This document shows positions 6,409-13,513 of a stretch of 15,408 bases of DNA, in pieces. Source of the DNA: an uncultured Granulicatella sp. (lineage in GTDB: Bacteria > Bacillota > Bacilli > Lactobacillales > Aerococcaceae); NCBI GenBank assembly GCA_947254045.1, contig CAMYBO010000016.1:1-15408 (forward strand), in the 5' to 3' direction. The translations under genes and the position numbers were made by a program. Every line of letters starts with the position of its first letter. Positions within the stretch are counted from its first letter, which is position 1. The notes under the pieces were generated by a model. That model worked only from the letters and a program-made list of their open reading frames with translations. It did not search any database and was not told where the DNA came from.

Positions 6409-7605
6409 TCACTCATCCGCATCATTCGGTAAGCAAATATAAAAACTAATCACTTCTCCAACGGATTCAGCTAACATTCTTCCGCCATGACTTCGAACAA
6501 TATTATCTGCAATGGCTAGCCCTAAGCCTGTTCCACCAGTTTCTTTCGAACGAGAGCCTTCTGCACGATAGAAACGGCTAAATAAATGCTCTAACACTTC
6601 TTTTGGAATAGGTTCTCCAATATTACGAACAGCAATTGTAACAATATCTTTTTGTTCCAACACTTCTATCGTAATTTTCGTGTTTTCACGACCGTATTTA
6701 ATGGCATTTGATAGTAAATTATGAATAGCACGCACCATTTTTTCCGCATCCATCTCCAAGACCATTTTTCTTTTTGATGGAATGACTTCAATCGTCATTT
6801 GACGTTTTTGTGCTTCTAATTCAAAATCGGCTGCTACTTGTTCTAAGAAATTCTCTACTGGAATATCATTCAATCTCAACGGTGCTCCATTTGGACTTGT
6901 TGTTGTATATTCGAATAAATCATCTACTAACGCCTTCATTTGTTGTGCTTTATGATACGCAATTTCTGCATAACGCTTCGTTTCTTCAGGTGTTTTAGGC
7001 TTCCCATTAATGACTAAGCCTAAGTATCCAATAATAGACGTTAAAGGGGTACGAATATCATGAGAAACATTTGTAATCAATTCATCTTTTGATTTTTCAA
7101 TCATTCGTTCATCTTCCATGGCGCTCACAGTTGAATCTACTAAACGGTTAATACTCGTCACTACTTTTCCCATGTCTCCTGCTAATTGGAAAGGAATTCT
7201 TCGATCATAATCTCCTTGCGCAATTAAATGTAATTCCTCTAAAACATGAGACAATTGCATTTGATGATAACGACGAATTAAACGCCAATAAGTAAATCCA
7301 ATCGCAAAAATGGTCGAGCTAATGGAGAAAATATTTTTATATAATTGAATTTCACTCGGTTCAACATTCCACGCTTGGCGAATCGAACGAGTTCCATCTA
7401 CAAAGTATCCAGGCGCATCTAGAAATTGATTTAACAATACTAAAGCTCCTAAATACAAGACGAAGACAATACATAGCGTAATAACGCCTTCTAAAAATAA
7501 TTCACTAATTTCCCGGGCTGTTAATTTCAAAAGGGCAGCGGGCTTTTCTTCTCTATCTGCCTTTTTAGAAAAAAATTTGCTATTTACTTTCAATTTTATA
7601 GCCAA
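6409..7605 (-). CDS. Membrane sensor histidine kinase, VanS-like
   Basis: A sensor kinase of up to 398 residues. Two membrane spans (about 38-62 and 90-110) bracket a short outer loop of about 27 residues. A HAMP-like linker (110-165) leads to the HisKA domain with phospho-accepting His182 (NVSHDIRTPLTS). The ATPase domain has the N box with Asn300 (NLLSNAIKYG), an NxG motif (VRNIGEPIP) of the VanS subtype, the F box (FSRFYRAEGSRS) and the G loop GGTGLGLAIA (357-366). It should phosphorylate the response regulator upstream, whose 3' end it overlaps by 26 bases. There is no ATG near the start: TTG at 7605 has GGGGAG directly against it, and TTG at 7593 lies 12 bases beyond it, so the first residues are uncertain. 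The signal is unknown; no van resistance genes are near. Confidence 0.9.
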   Translation of the reverse strand: MAIKLKVNSKFFSKKADREEKPAALLKLTAREISELFLEGVITLCIVFVLYLGALVLLNQFLDAPGYFVDGTRSIRQAWNVEPSEIQLYKNIFSISSTIFAIGFTYWRLIRRYHQMQLSHVLEELHLIAQGDYDRRIPFQLAGDMGKVVTSINRLVDSTVSAMEDERMIEKSKDELITNVSHDIRTPLTSIIGYLGLVINGKPKTPEETKRYAEIAYHKAQQMKALVDDLFEYTTTSPNGAPLRLNDIPVENFLEQVAADFELEAQKRQMTIEVIPSKRKMVLEMDAEKMVRAIHNLLSNAIKYGRENTKITIEVLEQKDIVTIAVRNIGEPIPKEVLEHLFSRFYRAEGSRSKETGGTGLGLAIADNIVRSHGGRMLAESVGEVISFYICLPNDADE

Positions 7606-8275
7606 CTCCCCATACGGTTTCGATTACTTTATCTCCACCTGTTGCTTCAGCGATTTTATCACGTAAATGGCTGACGTGAACCATTACGGTTTTAGTAGAA
7701 ACAATACTTTCTTGTTGCCATACCGTTTCAAAAATTTCATCTGCACTAAATACTTTATTAGGATGACTTGCCAGTAAGAATAAAATTCCAAACTCTAAAA
7801 CAGTTAATTGAATTTCTAAACCATCTAATGTTGTTACTTGATGAGAGCCTTTATTAATTAATAATGGTCCAATTGTAATTTCTTCGGTACTTTCACTTTC
7901 TTTTGTTAAAGCTGAAGTTCGGCGTAATAATGATTTTACACGTGCAATGACTTCTAATGGATTAAAAGGCTTCGTTACATAATCATCTGCCCCATTCGTT
8001 AATCCCTGAATTTTATCAATATCGGTTGATTTGGCACTAAGTAATAAAATGGGTAAAGCATCATTCGTTTTACGAATTTCATGTACAACAGAAATTCCAT
8101 CTAATCGTGGCATCATAATATCTAAAATCACCATATCGATATCTGAATAAGCTTGAAGTTCTTCCAATACTTGTTTTCCGTCATACGCTTTTACAATTTC
8201 AAATTTTTCGTTTCTTAAATAAATGGATAATAATTCTACAATCTCGCGATCATCATCTACGACTAAAATTTTCAT
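7580..8275 (-). CDS. OmpR/PhoB-family response regulator, VanR-like
   Basis: A 231-residue transcription factor. The receiver domain (1-120) has the acidic cluster Asp7-Asp9 (VVDDD), phosphorylation site Asp52 (ILDIMMPRLDG), Ser80 in LLLSAKS and Lys102 (VTKPFNP). A winged-helix DNA-binding domain follows (about 130-228), ending in VIETVWGVGYKIE, the typical OmpR-family C-terminus. GAGGG precedes the ATG. It is first in a two-gene operon with the sensor kinase. No resistance, transporter or peptidase gene that would reveal its targets is adjacent; the divergent neighbour is lipL. I see no convincing promoter for it in 8276-8371. Confidence 0.93.
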   Translation of the reverse strand: MKILVVDDDREIVELLSIYLRNEKFEIVKAYDGKQVLEELQAYSDIDMVILDIMMPRLDGISVVHEIRKTNDALPILLLSAKSTDIDKIQGLTNGADDYVTKPFNPLEVIARVKSLLRRTSALTKESESTEEITIGPLLINKGSHQVTTLDGLEIQLTVLEFGILFLLASHPNKVFSADEIFETVWQQESIVSTKTVMVHVSHLRDKIAEATGGDKVIETVWGVGYKIESK

Positions 8276-8400
8276 AAAAATCCCTCTTTTCGTATTATTT
8301 TCAACTTTATCCTACTCAATCTCTAACAAAAACTCCACCATTTCATTAAAATCTTGAAAATTCTTTAATAATTTGACAAAAAAATCGCTTCTATATGCAT

Positions 8401-8436
8401 GAATACACGTTTTTTTGCTATAATGTAAGTGTATTC
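8401..8436. repeat. Inverted repeat around the lipL -10 region
   Basis: A perfect 8-base inverted repeat, GAATACAC (8401-8408) and GTGTATTC (8429-8436), is separated by 20 bases that contain the extended -10 of lipL. Because it straddles the promoter it is more likely a DNA-level operator than an RNA hairpin. The protein that would bind is unknown. Confidence 0.4.
8416..8424 (+). promoter_or_regulatory. Extended -10 promoter of lipL
   Basis: TGCTATAAT is a perfect extended -10 element, about 37 bases before the lipL ATG. The hexamer at normal -35 spacing (8396-8401) is poor. A perfect TTGACA at 8373-8378 is too far upstream for this -10. Ribosome binding site GGAAAGGA follows at 8447-8454. 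Confidence 0.65.
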
Positions 8437-8460
8437 CTAATTTATTGGAAAGGATTTTTT

Positions 8461-9285
8461 ATGACACAAACACCTATTACAAATCAAAAAGTACAATTAC
8501 TAGAAACGATTGTCTCTTCATCAGAACAAATACAAGATTATTTTGTTCCATTTGCAGTGGATGAATCTATTTTACATCATCTGGTGCAATTCCCATCGGA
8601 AACTTTTCTACATTTTTGGGAAATGGAAGATACAGTGATTTTAGGAATGACAGATACTAAAACACCCTACTTAGAAGAGGGAGTTGCTTTATTAAAACAA
8701 CGCTCTTACACCCCAGTGGTGCGACATGCTGGAGGCTTAGCCGTTGTCAGTAACTCAGGAGTTTTAAATATTAGTTTATTATTTTCTAGACAAAATGCAA
8801 CGATTCAACAAGTGTATGAATGGATGCAAGCATTAATTACACGTGCCTTTCCAGAAGCTGTTGGAGAAAAAGAAATCCAAGCCTTTGAAGTGAGCGATTC
8901 CTATTGCCCAGGAGACTATGATTTAAGTATTCAAGGGAAGAAATTTGCTGGAATTGCGCAAAGACGTTTTAAAAATTCGATTTGCGTCTCTATTTATCTT
9001 AGCATTAATGGCAATCAAGAAGAACGTGGAAACTTAATCCATGATTTTTATGAAGAAAGTATTAAGGGAGAAGAAACTCGTTGGCATTATCCAGACGTTA
9101 ATGCAGACAGTATGGCGAATTTATCGCAATTATTAGACTTAACTCTAACCGTTCAAGAAGTCAAAGAACGTATTTTAACCGCTCTATTAGATAGGCAATG
9201 CGAATTATTAGAGTCAGAAATTCATCTTGCAACCGAAGCAAGTTATCAAAAAGCCATGGATCGATTAAACCTACGAAAAGTTTAA
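8461..9285 (+). CDS. lipL: LipL-type octanoyl-[GcvH]:protein N-octanoyltransferase
   Basis: A 274-residue member of the biotin/lipoate protein ligase fold. LipL moves octanoyl (or lipoyl) groups from the glycine-cleavage H protein to the E2 subunits of 2-oxoacid dehydrogenases. VVRHAGGLAVV (86-96) is the substrate-binding loop, and DSYCPGDYDLSIQGKKFAG (146-164) contains Cys149, matching the catalytic cysteine of LipL enzymes, with Lys161 in the conserved KKFAG. True lipoate ligases (LplA/LplJ) lack this SYCPG cysteine. The ATG at 8461 has GGAAAGGA 6 bases upstream; a longer reading frame from 8395 would run through the promoter and is not used. The next gene is a ywfO homologue; in Bacillus subtilis lipL (ywfL) is also near ywfO. 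LipL rather than a general lipoate ligase is my preferred call. Confidence 0.82.
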   Translation: MTQTPITNQKVQLLETIVSSSEQIQDYFVPFAVDESILHHLVQFPSETFLHFWEMEDTVILGMTDTKTPYLEEGVALLKQRSYTPVVRHAGGLAVVSNSGVLNISLLFSRQNATIQQVYEWMQALITRAFPEAVGEKEIQAFEVSDSYCPGDYDLSIQGKKFAGIAQRRFKNSICVSIYLSINGNQEERGNLIHDFYEESIKGEETRWHYPDVNADSMANLSQLLDLTLTVQEVKERILTALLDRQCELLESEIHLATEASYQKAMDRLNLRKV

Positions 9286-9320
9286 CAATAATTCCAGACA
9301 TTATAAGGAGGAAAAGATTG

Positions 9321-10673
9321 ATGTATATTGAAGAACTATCCCGTGAAAAAGTATTACGTGACCCTGTTCATGATTACATTCACATTCAACACCGTGTTAT
9401 TTTAGACTTAATTAATAGCCGAGAAATGCAACGATTACGCCGAATTAAACAAACTGGCGCCTCTATGTTCACCTTCCATACGGCTGAACATTCACGTTTT
9501 TCTCATTCATTAGGCGTCTATGAAATTGCTAGAAGAATTTGCGACAAATTTGTTCGAAACTATCCAACTGTAACACCAAATGATGGATTATGGGACGATT
9601 CTAATCGACTCGTTGTCCTATGTGCCGCTCTTTTACACGATATCGGACACGGCCCTTATTCTCATGCTTTTGAGAAAATTTTCGATACAAACCATGAACA
9701 AATTACAATTGATATTATTTTGTCACCAGACACAGAAGTGAACAAAATTTTAAAAACCGTTTCTCCTACTTTCCCAGAAGAAGTAGCAAGTGTCATTCAA
9801 AAGAAACATCCAAATCCACAAGTCGTTCAATTAATTTCTAGTCAAATTGATGCTGACCGTATGGATTACTTACTACGAGATGCTTATTTTACAGGGGTAA
9901 ATTATGGAACCTTTGACTTAACTCGTATTTTACGTGTGATTCGCCCGTATAAAGGTGGGATTGCCTTTAACTTCTCTGGAATGCATGCTGTAGAAGATTA
10001 TGTCGTTAGCCGTTATCAAATGTATATGCAAGTTTATTTCCATCCAGTATCAAGAGGAATGGAAGTTGTGTTAAATCACTTATTAAAACGTGCTACAGAG
10101 TGTTATCATTCAACGACTCATCCATTAAAATATACAGCCTCTTTCTTAAAACCATTTTTTGAAAAAAATTGGACTTTGGAGGACTATCTTCGTTTAGATG
10201 ACAGTGTGTTAAACACTTATTTTGCCCACTGGCAAATTGAAGACGATGCGATTTTAAGTGATTTAGCCGATCGTTTTATTAATCGTCGCCCATTTAAATC
10301 CGTGCCATTTAATCATGTCAATGACGTGGCAACGATTGAACGTATGAAAGAATTGGTACAAAGTGTCGGTTATAACACTGAGTACTATACTGCGATTAAT
10401 AATAGTTATGATTTACCGTATGATTTCTATCGTCCAGATTCCGTAAAACCAAGAACGCAAATCGAATTAATGGAACGCAATGGAAATATGGTCGAATTAT
10501 CTCTTGTCAGCTCAATTGTATCTGCTATTTCAGGAAGAGTTCGTGGAGATGAACGTTTATATTTCCCAAGAGAAATGTTTGCAGAAGGAACATCTGAATT
10601 ATTTAGCGAAGATTATCAAGAATTCCAAGCATTAGCAACTAAACTTGATGTCTACTCCAATCAAATGAAATAA
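9321..10673 (+). CDS. HD-domain nucleotide phosphohydrolase, YwfO/EF1143 family
   Basis: A 450-residue HD-superfamily protein related to SAMHD1-like dNTP triphosphohydrolases. The four metal ligands are visible: His62 (HSRFSHSLG), His106-Asp107 (LLHDIGHGPYSH) and Asp177 (SSQIDADRMDY). The opening VLRDPVHDYIHI with LRRIKQTG is typical of the family. The Enterococcus faecalis relative EF1143 is known to remove triphosphate from dNTPs, so nucleotide-pool control is likely, but the substrate cannot be read from sequence. The ATG at 9321 has AAGGAGG 9 bases upstream; the frame is open upstream into lipL but without support. It lies 35 bases after lipL and is probably co-transcribed with it. A large terminator follows. 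Confidence 0.88.
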   Translation: MYIEELSREKVLRDPVHDYIHIQHRVILDLINSREMQRLRRIKQTGASMFTFHTAEHSRFSHSLGVYEIARRICDKFVRNYPTVTPNDGLWDDSNRLVVLCAALLHDIGHGPYSHAFEKIFDTNHEQITIDIILSPDTEVNKILKTVSPTFPEEVASVIQKKHPNPQVVQLISSQIDADRMDYLLRDAYFTGVNYGTFDLTRILRVIRPYKGGIAFNFSGMHAVEDYVVSRYQMYMQVYFHPVSRGMEVVLNHLLKRATECYHSTTHPLKYTASFLKPFFEKNWTLEDYLRLDDSVLNTYFAHWQIEDDAILSDLADRFINRRPFKSVPFNHVNDVATIERMKELVQSVGYNTEYYTAINNSYDLPYDFYRPDSVKPRTQIELMERNGNMVELSLVSSIVSAISGRVRGDERLYFPREMFAEGTSELFSEDYQEFQALATKLDVYSNQMK

Positions 10674-10679
10674 TACGAT

Positions 10680-10752
10680 AAAGACTTTTCTAAACTAGCC
10701 GGACTCAACGAAAGGATTCAGCTACGCAGAAAAGTCTTTTGTGCTTTTTTTT
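10680..10752 (+). terminator. Composite intrinsic terminator after the HD phosphohydrolase gene
   Basis: A 12-base-pair outer stem (10680-10691 with 10728-10739) is followed by a T-rich tail with eight consecutive T at 10745-10752. The 36-base loop can fold again: TAGC (10696-10699) with GCTA (10721-10724), plus GGA/TTC and TC/GA pairs around an AACGAAAG loop. It separates lipL-ywfO from the HAD-ASCH pair. Confidence 0.8.
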
Positions 10753-10765
10753 CAGTAAAAAAATA

Positions 10766-10774
10766 TGCTATAAT
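10766..10774 (+). promoter_or_regulatory. Extended -10 promoter of the HAD-ASCH operon
   Basis: TGCTATAAT is a perfect extended -10, 30 bases before the ATG at 10805. The T tract of the upstream terminator occupies the -35 region, where no proper hexamer is seen. Ribosome binding site AAAGGAG follows just before the gene. Confidence 0.65.
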
Positions 10775-10804
10775 GAAAGTGATACAGAAAAAAGGAGACT
10801 CACT

Positions 10805-11629
10805 ATGATTAAATTAATTGCCATTGATATTGATGGAACTTTGATTAACTCAAAACACGAAATTACTCCTCGTGTTCACGCTGCATTAACAAAAGCAAAA
10901 GAACAAGGTGTCTATGTTGTTCTTTGTACAGGGCGTCCTCTTCCTGGCGTTCAAGGATATTTAAACGAATTAAACTTAATTAATGATCGTGATTTTGTTA
11001 TTACTTATAACGGTTCACTTGTTCAAAAAACAGGAACAGGCGAAAGTTTAGTACGCTTCGGAATGACAATGGATGACTTAAAACTAATGGATGATTATCA
11101 TCAACAATACGACGTGCACTACCACGCAATCGATGAAAAAAATATTTATGTAACTACACCAGATATTGGAAAATACTCTTATATGGAACGTGACCTTGTT
11201 GGAATGCCAATTGTACAACAACCACTAGATCAATTTGCCCCAAATGCTACTTTTTCAAAAATGATGTTCGTAGATGAACCAGAAATTTTAGAAAATCTGA
11301 TTCCAAATTTAAGTAACTCGTTCAAAGAAAATCATAATATCGTTCGTAGTATGCCTGTTTACTTAGAAGTCCTACACCCACAAGCAAGTAAAGGACACGC
11401 TGTCGCTAAACTAGCAGAACTATTAGGACTAGATGCCAGCGAAGTGATGTGTATCGGAGACCAAGGAAACGATAGAGATATGATTGAATATGCAGGTATG
11501 GGTGTTGCCATGGGAAATGCAATCGATGAAATTAAAGAACTCGCAAACTTCATTACAACAACAAATGATGAAGATGGCGTTGCAGTAGCTGTAGAAACTC
11601 ATGTATTAAATACGGAGAACTCTCTATGA
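10805..11629 (+). CDS. Cof-type HAD-IIB sugar-phosphate phosphatase
   Basis: A 274-residue cytoplasmic phosphatase of the HAD superfamily, Cof/YidA group. Motif I holds the nucleophile Asp8 and acid/base Asp10 (IAIDIDGTL), motif II Thr42 (LCTGRP), motif III Lys196 (ASKGHAV), and motif IV Asp219, Asn222, Asp223 (IGDQGNDRDMI). The C2b cap lies between about 85 and 190. YidA-like enzymes remove phosphate from sugar phosphates and similar metabolites, and many act broadly, so the true substrate is open. The ATG at 10805 is preferred because AAAGGAG lies just upstream and the fold begins at MIKLIAIDIDG. Its stop codon overlaps the next ATG by 4 bases, which suggests coupled translation. Confidence 0.9.
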   Translation: MIKLIAIDIDGTLINSKHEITPRVHAALTKAKEQGVYVVLCTGRPLPGVQGYLNELNLINDRDFVITYNGSLVQKTGTGESLVRFGMTMDDLKLMDDYHQQYDVHYHAIDEKNIYVTTPDIGKYSYMERDLVGMPIVQQPLDQFAPNATFSKMMFVDEPEILENLIPNLSNSFKENHNIVRSMPVYLEVLHPQASKGHAVAKLAELLGLDASEVMCIGDQGNDRDMIEYAGMGVAMGNAIDEIKELANFITTTNDEDGVAVAVETHVLNTENSL

Positions 11630-11979
11630 TTCATTCCATGAATCTAGCTCCTTCTCCATTTAAAATGATTGCATCTGGAAAAAAGACTATCGAACTAAGA
11701 TTAAATGACGAAAAACGAAGAAAAATTCAAATTGGAGATTGCATTCAATTTACCAATATAAAATCTCCAAACGAATCCATTCTTTGCGAAGTTATCCGGC
11801 TTCATCCATTCGAACACTTTGCTTCATTATACGAAACACTTCCTTTGCTATCTTGTGGCTACACAGCTTCAACCATTCAACACGCACATCCTGATGATAT
11901 GCGAATGTATTATTCAAAAGAAGAGGAAGACACTTATGGAGTCGTTGGAATTGAATTGAAATTAATAACAGAAAAATAA
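11626..11979 (+). CDS. ASCH-domain protein
   Basis: A 117-residue single-domain protein of the ASCH fold (PUA-like). The N-terminal part, LAPSPFKMIASGKKTIELR with LNDEKRRKIQIGD, is characteristic: the SGKKTIELR strand and loop and the KIQIGD turn form the presumed nucleic-acid or nucleoside pocket. The C-terminus has YYSKEEEDTYGVVGIELK, common in Firmicute members. ASCH proteins are proposed to bind RNA, and one E. coli member (YqfB) hydrolyses N4-acetylcytidine; nothing here proves either activity. The ATG overlaps the TGA of the HAD gene (ATGA), so translation is probably coupled. A bidirectional terminator follows the stop directly. Confidence 0.8.
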   Translation: MIHSMNLAPSPFKMIASGKKTIELRLNDEKRRKIQIGDCIQFTNIKSPNESILCEVIRLHPFEHFASLYETLPLLSCGYTASTIQHAHPDDMRMYYSKEEEDTYGVVGIELKLITEK

Positions 11980-12017
11980 CCCAAAGGAGATTTTACACCC
12001 CTTTGGGTTTTATTTAT
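11978..12017. terminator. Bidirectional terminator between convergent genes
   Basis: A 10-base-pair perfect stem (11978-11987 with 12000-12009) encloses a 12-base loop. TTTTATTT follows on the plus strand and TTATTTTTC on the minus strand, so it can end both the ASCH transcript and the beta-glucosidase transcript. Its left arm includes the last two bases of the ASCH stop codon. Confidence 0.88.
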
Positions 12018-12028
12018 AATTTTACTGT

Positions 12029-13456
12029 CTAAAGTTCTGCTCCATTAGAAGCAATCACTTGTTTATACCAATAAAATGATTTCTTTCTACTTCTTTCTAA
12101 CGAACCATTTCCATCATTGTCTTTATCAACATAAACAAAGCCATATCTCTTCTTCATTTCCCCTGTAGAAGCAGATACAATATCAATCCATCCCCATGGA
12201 GTATATCCTATTAATTCTACCCCATCTTCTTGAACAGCTAACTTCATTTGTTCAACATGTGAGCGAAGATAATCAATACGATAATCATCTTGAATAGAGC
12301 CATCCTGTTCGACAATATCATTTGCACCAATCCCATTTTCTACAATAAATAGTGGTTTTTGATATCGTTCATATAAACCATTCATCGTAATTCTTAATCC
12401 TACTGGATCAATTTGCCATCCCCATTCGCTTCGTTCTAAATAAGGATTTTTTAAAGTTGGAAAAACATTCCCGCTCGTTTTTTGAGTATCTACATTTAAC
12501 GTTCCTGTTAAACGTGAAGAATAATAACTGAATCCAATAAAATTTACAGTATTTTCTTTCAATATTTGTAAATCTTCTTCTTGAATATCTAATTGAATTC
12601 CTTCTCGCTCCATAAATTTCAACGCATAATTTGGGTATTTCCCACGGGATTGGACATCTACAAAGAAGAAATTATCTCTATTTTTATTCATGGCATCTAA
12701 TACATCGTTTGGATGACAAGTTTGAGCATAATATTGTCCCGCAGCAATCATACATCCTATTTGTACTTGCGGGTTATACGTTTTCGCTATTTTAGTGACT
12801 AAGGCACTAGCGACTAATTCATGATGGGCAGCTTGGTAAATCGCTTGTGTACGGTTTTCACCTTCTTCAAAAGTAAGCCCTGCTCCCATAAATGGCAAAT
12901 GAAGAATCATATTAATTTCATTAAAAGTCATATAGTAGTTCACTTTTTTGCCAAATCTTTCAAATAAAGTCTCGCAATAACGAACATAGCAATCGATGAC
13001 TTTACGGTTTTTCCACGAGCCATAGTGATCGACTAAATAAAGCGGAATATCAAAATGACATAAAGTAACGACTGGTTCAATCCCTTTTTTGATTAATCGA
13101 TCAATCAGCTTTTCATAAAATAAAAGCCCTTCTTCATTTGGTTCATTTTCTACTCCGGTTGGAAAAATACGAGACCAAGAAATAGAGAAGCGATAAGCTT
13201 TAAAGCCCATTTCAGCCATTAAATCGACATCTTCTTCCCAATGGTGGTAAAAATCTACAGCTTCCCTTGCAGGATAATAGCTATCCTCTGGTAAATCTTT
13301 ATAAGACATTTCCCCTCTCATAATCGGAAAACGAAATTCCCCCTTAGGAATCACATCCACACTTCCTAAGCCTTTTCCACCTTCATTATAGCCACCTTCT
13401 ACTTGATTAGCAGCTGTAGCTCCTCCCCATAAAAATCCATCTTTCATTCGACTCAT
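12029..13456 (-). CDS. bglA: 6-phospho-beta-glucosidase, GH1
   Basis: A 475-residue glycoside hydrolase family 1 enzyme, normal length. It hydrolyses beta-glucoside 6-phosphates delivered by a PTS to glucose 6-phosphate and an aglycone. The acid/base Glu180 is in TFNEIN and the nucleophile Glu373 in IVENG. The 6-phosphate signature is visible as SASTGEMKKRYGF (428-440), with Ser, Lys435 and Tyr438 in the places that bind the phosphate. Start: AAAGGAAG lies 6-8 bases before the ATG at 13456, giving MSRMKDGFLWGGATAANQ; an upstream ATG at 13477 would overlap that ribosome binding site. It follows the PTS gene by 57 bases with no terminator, so the two form an operon. Confidence 0.93.
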   Translation of the reverse strand: MSRMKDGFLWGGATAANQVEGGYNEGGKGLGSVDVIPKGEFRFPIMRGEMSYKDLPEDSYYPAREAVDFYHHWEEDVDLMAEMGFKAYRFSISWSRIFPTGVENEPNEEGLLFYEKLIDRLIKKGIEPVVTLCHFDIPLYLVDHYGSWKNRKVIDCYVRYCETLFERFGKKVNYYMTFNEINMILHLPFMGAGLTFEEGENRTQAIYQAAHHELVASALVTKIAKTYNPQVQIGCMIAAGQYYAQTCHPNDVLDAMNKNRDNFFFVDVQSRGKYPNYALKFMEREGIQLDIQEEDLQILKENTVNFIGFSYYSSRLTGTLNVDTQKTSGNVFPTLKNPYLERSEWGWQIDPVGLRITMNGLYERYQKPLFIVENGIGANDIVEQDGSIQDDYRIDYLRSHVEQMKLAVQEDGVELIGYTPWGWIDIVSASTGEMKKRYGFVYVDKDNDGNGSLERSRKKSFYWYKQVIASNGAEL

Positions 13457-13513
13457 CGCATTCTTCCTTTCAAACAAATATGAAGCCTTCGTGTTATAAA
13501 AGGATTCACTTTT

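Noticed and set aside
6409..8275. Vancomycin resistance cluster
   Set aside because: Only the regulator and sensor are VanRS-like. No vanH, ligase, vanX or vanY genes are in the window.
8395..8460. Longer N-terminus for lipL
   Set aside because: The extra codons run through the -10 element and the ribosome binding site; the ATG at 8461 with GGAAAGGA upstream is better.
8461..9285. Lipoate-protein ligase (LplA/LplJ)
   Set aside because: The SYCPG motif with Cys149 in the amidotransferase position and the lack of a C-terminal ligase accessory domain fit LipL better.
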